From contig USMI01000020.1 in assembly GCA_900555735.1 (NCBI GenBank), forward strand, positions 1 to 20,172: 20,172 nt of DNA, in the 5' to 3' direction. The position numbers were made by a program, and so were the translations under genes. Position 1 is the first letter of the stretch. Each line of letters starts with the position of its first letter. Below the pieces are notes generated by a model. That model was not told where the DNA came from, searched no databases, and saw only the letters and a program-made list of their open reading frames with translations. Shown in pieces: positions 14,305 to 20,172 of this stretch. This DNA is from an uncultured Eubacteriales bacterium (lineage in GTDB: Bacteria; Bacillota; Clostridia; Oscillospirales; Oscillospiraceae).

Positions 14305-14339
14305 GCAGCACCGCATCTCCGTCTGGAAATGCGGTGCTG
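14305..14339 (-). terminator. Hairpin terminator of the minus-strand gene ending at 14346
   Basis: CAGCACCGCAT (14306-14316) pairs with ATGCGGTGCTG (14329-14339), an 11-bp perfect stem. On the minus strand it is followed by CACTTATTT; on the plus strand by TGCTGTTTATTT. It lies 6 bp beyond the stop codon of the converging ORF. Confidence 0.6.
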
Positions 14340-14345
14340 TGCTGT

Positions 14346-14870
14346 TTATTTCCGGGGAAAAGGGGAGTCCCCGTTGTGGTCAAATTCGTAATGCCACGTC
14401 CGGACAAGCCCGGAGGGCGCGTCATGCTCCAGCCGGTCCATGGCGGACAGATGGCCGTCCTGATACCGGCAGATGCTGATGCCGCACAGGCGGTCGTCCC
14501 TATCCATGCGGAGTCCGATCTCGCGGTTTTACTCCCGCAAGACAGCCTCCCGGAAATAGGGGCCATGCGTCAGATCGCTGTATGGCCCGTCCACGACGAT
14601 CAGCCGACCCTGCGCATCAAAACCATAGGCGAAGTCAGGCGGCGTTTTGCAGCGGGAGGGACTTTTCAGCAGCCGCCCGCGGTCGGCGCCGCCTATCACC
14701 ATGTCATAGACGGGGCTGGGGCAGTACCAGCCACGATGCAGGACACCGCCGCCTCTGGCGTACTGCCATGCGGCTGCCTGCTCCCGCAAGGTGCGGTACA
14801 GGGAGGGAAGGGTATCGTGATATTGCGCAAGGAGCTCGTTGATCTCCTGATAAATGCACTCATAGGCCAA
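14346..14870 (-). pseudogene. Unrecognised protein gene interrupted by an in-frame TAA
   Basis: Translation starts at a TTG (14868-14870) with a strong AGGAGG 9 bp upstream and a promoter at 14895-14923. The first 113 residues (start MAYECIYQEINELLAQYHDTL, later FAYGFDAQGRLIVVDGPYSD) end at TAA 14529-14531. The same frame then stays open for 60 more codons that look fully coding (NREIGLRMDRDDRLCGIS, DGHLSAMDRLEHDAP, VRTWHYEFDHNGDSP) before TAA 14346-14348, which is next to a terminator hairpin. The intended product is therefore about 174 residues with one sense codon replaced by TAA, probably recent. I do not recognise the family; it has no membrane or signal segment and is rich in Tyr, Arg and Asp. 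A single substitution or a sequencing error would explain it. Confidence 0.72.
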
Positions 14871-14894
14871 GGTGCGTCACCTCCTGATGGTATC

Positions 14895-14923
14895 AGTATA
14901 CCGGTCATCTGTGTCCGGTGCAA
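14895..14923 (-). promoter_or_regulatory. Promoter of the interrupted minus-strand gene
   Basis: Minus-strand TTGCAC (14918-14923), 17-bp spacer and TATACT (14895-14900), leading to AGGAGG and a TTG start at 14870. Confidence 0.68.
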
Positions 14924-14940
14924 GGCTTTTCTGCGCGTGG

Positions 14941-14969
14941 TTGCGCATTTCAGCGGGATGTGATAGAAT
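14941..14969 (+). promoter_or_regulatory. Promoter of the plus-strand GNAT gene
   Basis: TTGCGC (14941-14946), 17-bp spacer and TAGAAT (14964-14969), about 25 bp before the start codon at 14994. It faces away from the promoter at 14895-14923, so the two genes are divergent. Confidence 0.6.
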
Positions 14970-14993
14970 AGCGGCACAAGGAGGAATCGTGGA

Positions 14994-15515
14994 ATGAAGG
15001 AGCGAATTTGCATCGATTTACAGGCGCTGTCAGGTGAGGATGCTGTTGTCCGGCGGCTGACGGAGGCGGATGTGGAGCAGGTCTATGCCCTGTGCATCGG
15101 GAATCCACTGTACTACGAATATCATCCGCCTGTGGTGACCCGTGACGCTGTGCGGGCGGATATGAACAGCCTTCCGCCGGGTATGGCGCCGGAGGATAAG
15201 TACTTTATCGGCTTCTTTCAGCAGGGGCGTCTGTTCGCCATCATGGATCTGATCAGCGGCTATCCAGAGCGGGACATTGCCTTTATCGGGCTTTTCATGG
15301 TGGACAGCAGCTGCCAGACGAAGGGTGTGGGAACCGCACTGATCCAGCGGCTGTGCGATGGCCTGCGGGGCATGGGCTTTCGTGCGGTTCGGCTGGCTTG
15401 GATCGACGGCAATCCGCAGGCGGAGCACTTTTGGCGAAAGAACCGGTTTACGGTGTTGAAAAAGACCGACAGTCTGGATGGTTGCGCCTGCGTGCTGGCC
15501 CAACGTGAACTGTAA
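14994..15515 (+). CDS. GNAT family N-acetyltransferase
   Basis: A 173-residue protein; AAGGAGGA lies 7-8 bp before the ATG. The N-terminal RRLTEADVEQVYALC is the usual GNAT opening. KYFIGFFQQGRLFAIMDLISGYP and DIAFIGLFMVD are the central strands, QTKGVGTALIQRLCDGL is the acetyl-CoA pyrophosphate-binding loop (Q-x-x-G-x-G/A), and FRAVRLAWIDGNPQAEHFWRKNRF is the C-terminal core with the family Asn. The QVYALCIGNPLYYEYHPP stretch is seen in a Firmicutes subgroup of unknown substrate. It is a single-gene unit, divergent from the interrupted ORF, and ends just before a hairpin terminator shared with whatever reads in from the right. Confidence 0.88.
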   Translation: MKERICIDLQALSGEDAVVRRLTEADVEQVYALCIGNPLYYEYHPPVVTRDAVRADMNSLPPGMAPEDKYFIGFFQQGRLFAIMDLISGYPERDIAFIGLFMVDSSCQTKGVGTALIQRLCDGLRGMGFRAVRLAWIDGNPQAEHFWRKNRFTVLKKTDSLDGCACVLAQREL

Positions 15516-15560
15516 AAAGGGGGATATCCTTGCGTTAAAGCTTGCAAGAATATCCCCTTT
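15514..15560 (-). terminator. Terminator with T-run on the minus strand
   Basis: On the minus strand AAAGGGGATAT then CTTGC pairs across AAGCTTTAAC with GCAAG then ATATCCCC, followed by CTTTTT. The plus-strand T-run is only three bases, so it mainly ends leftward transcripts although no intact leftward gene lies to its right. It may also serve weakly as the terminator for the GNAT gene, whose stop codon it touches. Confidence 0.75.
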
Positions 15561-15676
15561 ACACAACTTAGGCCGCCTCAGAGAAAACTCCGTTTCTGCC
15601 ATCATCTCCCCTTCGTATATCTTGTATTTCAGTCCATAGACCAATCAAATATATCGAAAATCAGATGCGTATCTTC

Positions 15677-15705
15677 TTGATGTATAGTTTTTTAGATGTT
15701 ATAAT
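15677..15705 (+). promoter_or_regulatory. Sigma-A promoter in front of the putative ncRNA
   Basis: TTGATG (15677-15682), exact 17-bp spacer and perfect TATAAT (15700-15705). The predicted transcription start is about 15712, eight bases before the first strong stem of the structured region. No start codon with a ribosome site follows until cas3 at 16030. Confidence 0.7.
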
Positions 15706-15711
15706 AAACAA

Positions 15712-15972
15712 AAATAAAGCCTGCGCCACTGGTAGAAACGGTTATGTTTGTTTTGGGCAACAATGATTCATCGATGATGTTAGCGCAGGGGGGTACAGCC
15801 GATTTAAGCTGGGAAACCCCAGTTAATTCTGGCCAGAATACAGAACAAGGATAGCGCTGAGGGATAGCAACGCTTTCGGATACTCTACATCCCGGCCTAT
15901 ATCTAATGACCATATAGGAAAACTTGCGACGGGGTCGATTACCAGCCGCATTACTGATCGGCTTTGCCTTTT
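15712..15972 (+). ncRNA. Putative structured non-coding RNA (or long cas leader)
   Basis: This stretch has no credible ORF but many complementary segments. CCTGCGC (15720-15726) pairs with GCGCAGG (15783-15789), enclosing TTGTT/AACAA with a six-base loop and a TCAT/ATGA palindrome. Further on are CTGGG-AAAC-CCCAG, the 14-bp palindrome ATTCTGGCCAGAAT (15826-15839), AGCG/CGCT, GGAT/ATCC and CCTATAT/ATATAGG (15896-15918). A promoter lies at its 5' end and a weak terminator (AGCCG/CGGCT then TTGCCTTTT, 15944-15972) at its 3' end. Base composition is more AT-rich than the flanking genes. I do not recognise the class; it carries no type I-C repeat. It could be an independent RNA of about 250 nt or the leader of the cas operon. 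Confidence 0.5.
15944..15972 (+). terminator. Weak candidate terminator of the putative ncRNA
   Basis: AGCCG (15944-15948) pairs with CGGCT (15959-15963) around a 10-base loop, followed by TTGCCTTTT. The stem is short, so read-through into cas3 is possible. Confidence 0.4.
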
Positions 15973-16029
15973 GTGCAGGGCCGTTTTTCCTTATGAGGGA
16001 AATCTACATGAAATGCTGAAGAAGGGGTG

Positions 16030-17934
16030 ATGGTTTTGCAGTACTATGCACATGTTCGGGAAAGTGCCAATGACAATAAGAAATATCAGACGGTTGCCCA
16101 GCATTTGACGGGTACGGCTGAGCTTTGCCGCGGTTTTGCGGCGGCATTTGGGGCGGACGCTGACGGGGAACTGGCAGGATTGGCCCACGACATCGGTAAA
16201 TGCACAGAAGAGTTTCAAAACCGTCTGCTGAATGACGGCCCTATTGTTGACCACGCCACGGCGGGCGCGATGGCCTGTGCCGTGCGGGGAAGCCGCTATG
16301 TTTCCGCCTGCGTGGCGGGGCATTACGGCGGTCTGCCGGATTTTGGCAATATGAAAACGGCCCGGAAGGACGATGGTACATTCTATGGGCGGCTGCTGAA
16401 AGGCCGCGACGAACAGTGCTTGGGGCGCTGCGGTGAAAGTGGCGTGGCGTTATCGCCGCCGACGGTCTCTGCGGCGCAGAAGTTGGATCCCCTACAAGCT
16501 TCTTTCTGGACAAGAATGCTCTATTCCTGTCTGGTGGACGCCGACTTTCTGGATACGGAGCGGTTCATGAACGGCGATCCGGGTCGGGGCGGATACGATG
16601 ATATCCCCACGCTGCTGGCGCGGCTGCAAGCGTATATTGAGCCGTGGCAGCAGCCTAAGACGGAGCTGAACCGGCTGCGCTGTGAGATCCTGAACGCCTG
16701 TCTGAGTGCGGGCAGTAAACCGAAAGGTATTTACACACTGACAGTCCCAACCGGCGGTGGAAAGACGGTGGCGTCACTGGCATTCGCGCTGCGCCATGCG
16801 GCGGAACACAGGATGCAGCGGGTGATCTACGTCATCCCGTATACCTCTATCATTGACCAGAACGCTCAGGTGTTCCGGGATATTCTGGGGAGTGGTAATG
16901 TGCTGGAGCACCATTCCGGCGTGCAGTTTGACCTCTCCGACGGTGCACCGGCGGAGGACGTCCGGAAAGCGCTGGCCACGGAAAATTGGGACATGCCGGT
17001 AGTGGTCACCACGGCGGTGCAGTTTTTTGAGTCCATGTACGCTGCCCGCTCCTCCCAGTGCCGCAAGCTGCACAATCTGGCCAACAGCGTCATTATCTTC
17101 GACGAGGCGCAGATGCTGCCATTGCCGCATCTGCGGCCCTGCGTGGCTGCCATGGCTTCGCTGGCGGAGCAATTTCACTCCACGGTGGTGCTGTGTACCG
17201 CAACGCAGCCGTCACTGGACGACCTGCTGCGGACCTATGCGCCAGACTGTCCTGTGACGGAGCTCTGCCCGCAGAAGACGGCGCTGTATGACCGCTTTCG
17301 CCGCGTAACCTTCCGGCAGACTGGAACGCTGACCGATGAGGCGCTGGCGGAGCAGCTGAGTTCGCAGCATCAAGTTCTTTGCATCGTCAACAGCCGCAAG
17401 GCTGCCCAAAGCATATACGCGCTGCTGCCGCCGGTGCTGTTTCAGAAGACCATTGAAGTGGCCAGAGAAGCACTGGGTGGCGGCCGTGACATTGCTGAGC
17501 CTGAGACGATGGCTCAGTACTTCTGCATTCTGCGTGATCTGACCGGCGATGCACTGGACAAGCAGGGCGTTATTAAGGCATTTACGCAGGGCATCGAGGG
17601 CTGTGAATTTCCGTTCCGGACGGTGGCGGAGACATTCCATCTCATCGACCAGAATACATACACCGTCTACATTCCCTATGGCGAGGGTGCGACCTTGCTC
17701 CGGCAGTTGCAGGACGGCGAGTGCTCTAAGGGGCTGTACCGTAAGCTAGGCCGCTATGCCGTCTCCGTATATGATAAGCACTTTCAGGCGCTGCATCATG
17801 CAGGCGTATTGCTGACGGCACGGGAGGTTCCCGCATTGGACGAGGACAGCGCCATTTTGACAGACCTGACGCTGTACAGCGAGACTATGGGGCTAGATTT
17901 GAATCCGGAGACAGGTAAGGCGGAGATTATCTGA
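16030..17934 (+). CDS. cas3: Cas3 helicase-nuclease, type I-C, lacking helicase motifs V-VI
   Basis: It normally unwinds and degrades target DNA recruited by Cascade. ATG 16030 (MVLQYYAHVRES) follows AAGAAGG; GTG 16027 is an alternative. The N-terminal HD nuclease is complete: His53-Asp54 in LAHDIGKCTEEFQ, then VDHATAGA and AGHYGG. The helicase shows Walker A PTGGGKT (Lys245), VIYVIPYTSIIDQNAQVF, DEAQ (358-361) and LCTATQPSL. After QVLCIVNSRKAAQSIYALLPP the sequence jumps at about residue 468 (near 17433) to VLFQKTIEVAREALGG. In intact I-C Cas3 these are separated by roughly 90-100 residues with motif V (STSLIEAGVDVDFP type) and motif VI (QAAGRCNREGKR type). The total is 634 residues instead of about 730-800. 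The frame is kept, but ATP-driven unwinding should be lost. It is followed by cas5c and cas8c. Confidence 0.9.
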   Translation: MVLQYYAHVRESANDNKKYQTVAQHLTGTAELCRGFAAAFGADADGELAGLAHDIGKCTEEFQNRLLNDGPIVDHATAGAMACAVRGSRYVSACVAGHYGGLPDFGNMKTARKDDGTFYGRLLKGRDEQCLGRCGESGVALSPPTVSAAQKLDPLQASFWTRMLYSCLVDADFLDTERFMNGDPGRGGYDDIPTLLARLQAYIEPWQQPKTELNRLRCEILNACLSAGSKPKGIYTLTVPTGGGKTVASLAFALRHAAEHRMQRVIYVIPYTSIIDQNAQVFRDILGSGNVLEHHSGVQFDLSDGAPAEDVRKALATENWDMPVVVTTAVQFFESMYAARSSQCRKLHNLANSVIIFDEAQMLPLPHLRPCVAAMASLAEQFHSTVVLCTATQPSLDDLLRTYAPDCPVTELCPQKTALYDRFRRVTFRQTGTLTDEALAEQLSSQHQVLCIVNSRKAAQSIYALLPPVLFQKTIEVAREALGGGRDIAEPETMAQYFCILRDLTGDALDKQGVIKAFTQGIEGCEFPFRTVAETFHLIDQNTYTVYIPYGEGATLLRQLQDGECSKGLYRKLGRYAVSVYDKHFQALHHAGVLLTAREVPALDEDSAILTDLTLYSETMGLDLNPETGKAEII

Positions 17935-17998
17935 TGTCCGTTCTATTGACACCATGCCATGTAAGCTATGTTTACAACAAAAAGAAGGGAGTGATCTT

Positions 17999-18667
17999 AT
18001 GGCGATACAAGTGGAAGTGTGGGGCGATTATGCACTCTTTTCCCGTCTTGAGTTCAAAGTCGAACATGTGACCTATGACACCATGACGCAGTCGGCGGCC
18101 CGTGGGATTCTTGACAGCCTGTTCTGGCACCCCGGTATGAAATGGCGCATTGACCGCATCCATGTATGCAGTCCCATCCGCTTCACCAATATCCGCCGCA
18201 ATGAGGTGAAGGACACTATTCCATGGAAAAAAGTTGAAACGGCAATGAAAACAGGGCAAGGCAAAGAACTGTACCTATCTACTGCAAAAAGCATCCAGCA
18301 GCGGGCGGCCATGGTGCTGCGGGATGTACACTATGTGATCGATGCACATTTCGACCTGACGGAGAACGCGGCGCCCGGCGACAACGCCGGAAAGTTTCAG
18401 GATATCATCAAGCGCCGTTTGGAGCGGGGCCAGTGTTACAGTATGCCCTATTTCGGTATACGGGAATAATTCCCTGCCCATTTCCGCCGCTGCACGGAGC
18501 TGCCGCCCTGTCCGGAGGAGCTGAAGGGAGTCCGTGATCTGGGCTGGATGCTGCTGGATATGGACTACACCGATCCCCAGAACATCACGCCCCGGTTTTT
18601 CCGGGCCAGCCTGACGGACGGCGTGATGGTCGTGCCGCCATGGGAAAGCGAGGAGGTGAGGGGATGA
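17999..18667 (+). pseudogene. cas5c: Cas5c (Cas5d) with in-frame stop codon
   Basis: The subunit processes crRNA and caps the type I-C Cascade. The ATG at 17999 has GAAGGGAG upstream. Residues 1-156 (VEVWGDYALFSRLEFKVEHV, YDTMTQSAARGILDSLFWHP, RIDRIHVCSPIRFTNIRRNEV, QQRAAMVLRDVHYVIDAHF and the ending YFGIRE) match the family. A TAA at 18467-18469 then interrupts; the same frame continues with FPAHFRRCTELPPCPEELKG, VRDLGWMLLDMDY and TPRFFRASLTDGV to TGA 18665-18667. The family consensus at this point reads C/I-R-E-F, so the TAA is an added codon. GAATTC became GAATAATTC, an AAT tandem duplication. The truncated product loses the last 65 residues. The true stop overlaps the cas8c start as ATGA, so coupling to cas8c would also be disturbed. 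Confidence 0.88.
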
Positions 18668-20172
18668 TCCTGCAAGCGCTGACGCGATATTATGAGGATC
18701 TTCTCCAGCGCGGCGAGATTGCCGCTCCCGGCTGGAGCCCGGCAAAGATCAGCTTTACCCTGTGTCTGGATAAAGGCGGTCAGGTGACGCAGGCGATCCC
18801 CACTATGGAAGAAGTAACGATGGGTAAAAAGGCAGTCCTGCGTCCACAGTCGATAATCTTGCCGTCGGCGGTAAAGCGCACTGTTGGTATTGCTTCCAAC
18901 TTCCTGTGGGACAACTCCGCCTATCTGCTGGGCGTTGACCAGAAGGGGAAGCCGGAGCGCAGCCGGGATTGCTTCCGTGCCGCCGCAAGCCTGCACCATG
19001 CTGTGTTGGATGGCGTGGATTCGCCCATTGCCAAAGCGATTCTGGCTTTCTTCGACACCTGGCAACCGGAAAAAGCGATGGAACACCCCGCCCTGGCCGG
19101 ACAGTACGAGGCAGTCACCGCAGGCGGAAATCTGCTGTTCCGGGTGGATGGCTACTATTCTCATGAGGATACCGCCATCCGTGAGGCATGGCAGCGGTAT
19201 CGGGACGGCGCGGACGAGGACGCCGTGAAAATGCAGTGCCTCGTCACCGGACGCGAGGACGAGATCACAGCCACCCACCCCGCCATCAAGGGGGTGCGAG
19301 ACGCCCAGTCCAGCGGCGCGGCACTGGTGTCGTTCAACGCGCCGGCCTTTTGCTCCTATGGACGGGAACAGAACTATAATGCGCCGGTAGGCAAGTGCGC
19401 GGCCTTCGCCTACACTGCCGCGTTGAACCACCTGCTGGCAGACAGAAACAATGTGCAGGTCATCGGCGATACCACCATCGTCTGCTGGGCTGAGGGCGCA
19501 GAGCCGGTTTATCAGGACTTGTTCATGTCCTTCATGTCTGACAAAATGCCATCGACCATATCGGACAATGACCTGCGCGCGGCCCTGAGAGACTTGGCAA
19601 AAGGACTGCCCTGCAATGACTTGGGTGTCGATCCCCACCGTACCTTTTACATTCTGGGTCTGGCGCCCAACGCGGCCAGGCTCTCTGTCCGATTTTTCCT
19701 GCGGGACAGCTTCGGCAGGCTGATGCGGAACGTCAACGAACACTATGAACGGCTGGAGATCGTGAAGCCCGCCTACGCCAAACCCGGCGTGCTGTCCCTG
19801 TGGGCGCTGCTGCGGGAGACGGTGAATCTCAATTCCAAGGATAAGTCACCCTCACCGGCCATGGCAGGAGCTACAGCGCGGGCCGTCTTTTCCGGCGGAC
19901 TGTACCCCGCGTCGCTGCTGGAGGCTGTCATGCTGCGGATCCGCGCGGAGCGGAATATTACTTGGGGCCGCGCGGCCATCATCAAGGCGTATTTGAAGCG
20001 CAAATACGCAGATCGAATCGATGCGGAACATCATTATATTTCGGAGGTGACTGGGGTGAAACTGAACGATGCGTGTAACTATATGCCATATATTTTGGGA
20101 CGGCTATCCTTCCCTCTGACCTCTCCACCTACGGCGGCGCGGCGAAAAATCTCTTGCAGGATTTGCAGAGCC
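18664..20172 (+). CDS. cas8c: Cas8c (Csd1), type I-C Cascade large subunit, open at window end
   Basis: The ATG at 18664 follows GAGGTGAGGGG, overlaps the ancestral cas5c stop, and gives MILQALTRYYEDLLQRGEI, the standard Cas8c start. The frame is open to the window edge (503 codons). Family landmarks are ILPSAVKRTVGIASNFLWDN, YLLGVD, RCxVTG-type CLVTGREDEITATHPAIKGV, SFNAPAFCSYGREQNYNAPV, TIVCWAEG, FYILGLAPNAARLSVRFF, KPGVLSLWALLRETV, LPxxLxxxxLxRIRAE-type LLEAVMLRIRAERNITWGRA and VTGVKLNDACNYMPYILGRL (ending at residue 481). Family members usually continue after LGRL with FAVLE and a further about 80-100 residues. Here the frame continues as an unrelated, Pro/Arg/Ser-rich tail, so the C-terminus is probably broken at about 20105. 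Cas8c recognises the PAM in target DNA. Confidence 0.88.
   Translation, partial: MILQALTRYYEDLLQRGEIAAPGWSPAKISFTLCLDKGGQVTQAIPTMEEVTMGKKAVLRPQSIILPSAVKRTVGIASNFLWDNSAYLLGVDQKGKPERSRDCFRAAASLHHAVLDGVDSPIAKAILAFFDTWQPEKAMEHPALAGQYEAVTAGGNLLFRVDGYYSHEDTAIREAWQRYRDGADEDAVKMQCLVTGREDEITATHPAIKGVRDAQSSGAALVSFNAPAFCSYGREQNYNAPVGKCAAFAYTAALNHLLADRNNVQVIGDTTIVCWAEGAEPVYQDLFMSFMSDKMPSTISDNDLRAALRDLAKGLPCNDLGVDPHRTFYILGLAPNAARLSVRFFLRDSFGRLMRNVNEHYERLEIVKPAYAKPGVLSLWALLRETVNLNSKDKSPSPAMAGATARAVFSGGLYPASLLEAVMLRIRAERNITWGRAAIIKAYLKRKYADRIDAEHHYISEVTGVKLNDACNYMPYILGRLSFPLTSPPTAARRKISCRICRA

Noticed and set aside
12626..14566. 646-codon minus-strand ORF opposite asnB
   Set aside because: Antisense shadow created by strong codon bias; its right end also overlaps the interrupted gene in another frame.
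15030..15644. Minus-strand ORF with an apparent GAAGGGGAG site near 15617
   Set aside because: It runs through a terminator hairpin and across the whole GNAT gene, so it is not a plausible gene even though its first codons look protein-like.
15692..15913. 73-codon minus-strand ORF across the structured intergenic region
   Set aside because: No ribosome site, composition typical of a translated RNA gene, and it overlaps several hairpins and a promoter on the other strand.
15560..16029. Degenerate CRISPR array upstream of cas3
   Set aside because: No regularly spaced repeats and no sequence like the type I-C repeat (GTCGC...GTGGATTGAAAT).

Overview
The window reads as a chromosomal segment of a GC-rich, gut-type Clostridia, most likely of the Oscillospiraceae/Ruminococcaceae kind. 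This is an inference from gene content: a type III glutamine synthetase, a three-piece split glutamate synthase with ferredoxin clusters, an ANTAR regulator next to glnA, an asparagine T-box leader, strong AGGAGG ribosome sites, and sigma-A promoters with 16-17 bp spacers. No rRNA, tRNA, complete insertion sequence or CRISPR repeat array is visible.

Left part (1-4700). The end of a YebC-family gene is followed by a strong bidirectional terminator. A three-gene minus-strand operon follows (two GNAT acetyltransferases and an NTF2/SnoaL-like protein), then a promoter-bearing but internally deleted YczE-type membrane protein gene. Next come a minus-strand NCS2 purine permease, a carbon-nitrogen hydrolase, and a small very basic conserved protein.

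Centre (4701-14280): a nitrogen-assimilation locus built around one divergent control region. Leftward from about 10025 runs an operon of GOGAT glutaminase domain, GOGAT FMN/ferredoxin domain, GOGAT GXGXG domain, a short type I glutamine synthetase and an ANTAR regulator. Rightward from about 10130 runs glnN (type III glutamine synthetase), then asnB (asparagine synthetase) behind an asparagine-specific T-box. Both divergent promoters are near-consensus, and each starts a transcript that meets an intrinsic-terminator hairpin within about 10-15 nt. Both hairpins begin with AAAGGCGT. Together the genes would turn ammonium into glutamine, glutamate and asparagine, with RNA-level control suggested at three leaders. 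No GltD subunit is present, so ferredoxin is the likely electron donor.

Right part (14281-20172). A minus-strand orphan ORF is interrupted by an in-frame TAA. A plus-strand GNAT acetyltransferase follows, then an AT-rich, hairpin-dense stretch with its own promoter that looks like an uncharacterised non-coding RNA. Last come the first three genes of a type I-C CRISPR-Cas operon (cas3, cas5c, cas8c). All three carry lesions: cas3 lacks helicase motifs V-VI through an in-frame deletion, cas5c has an in-frame TAA explained by a 3-bp AAT duplication, and cas8c loses its family sequence abruptly near residue 481. The interference module as written should not work.

The most unusual items are the paired promoter-proximal attenuators with a phosphorylation-dead ANTAR regulator, the putative ncRNA upstream of cas3, and the cluster of in-frame lesions. 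Family assignments come from reading motifs by eye; no database search was run.
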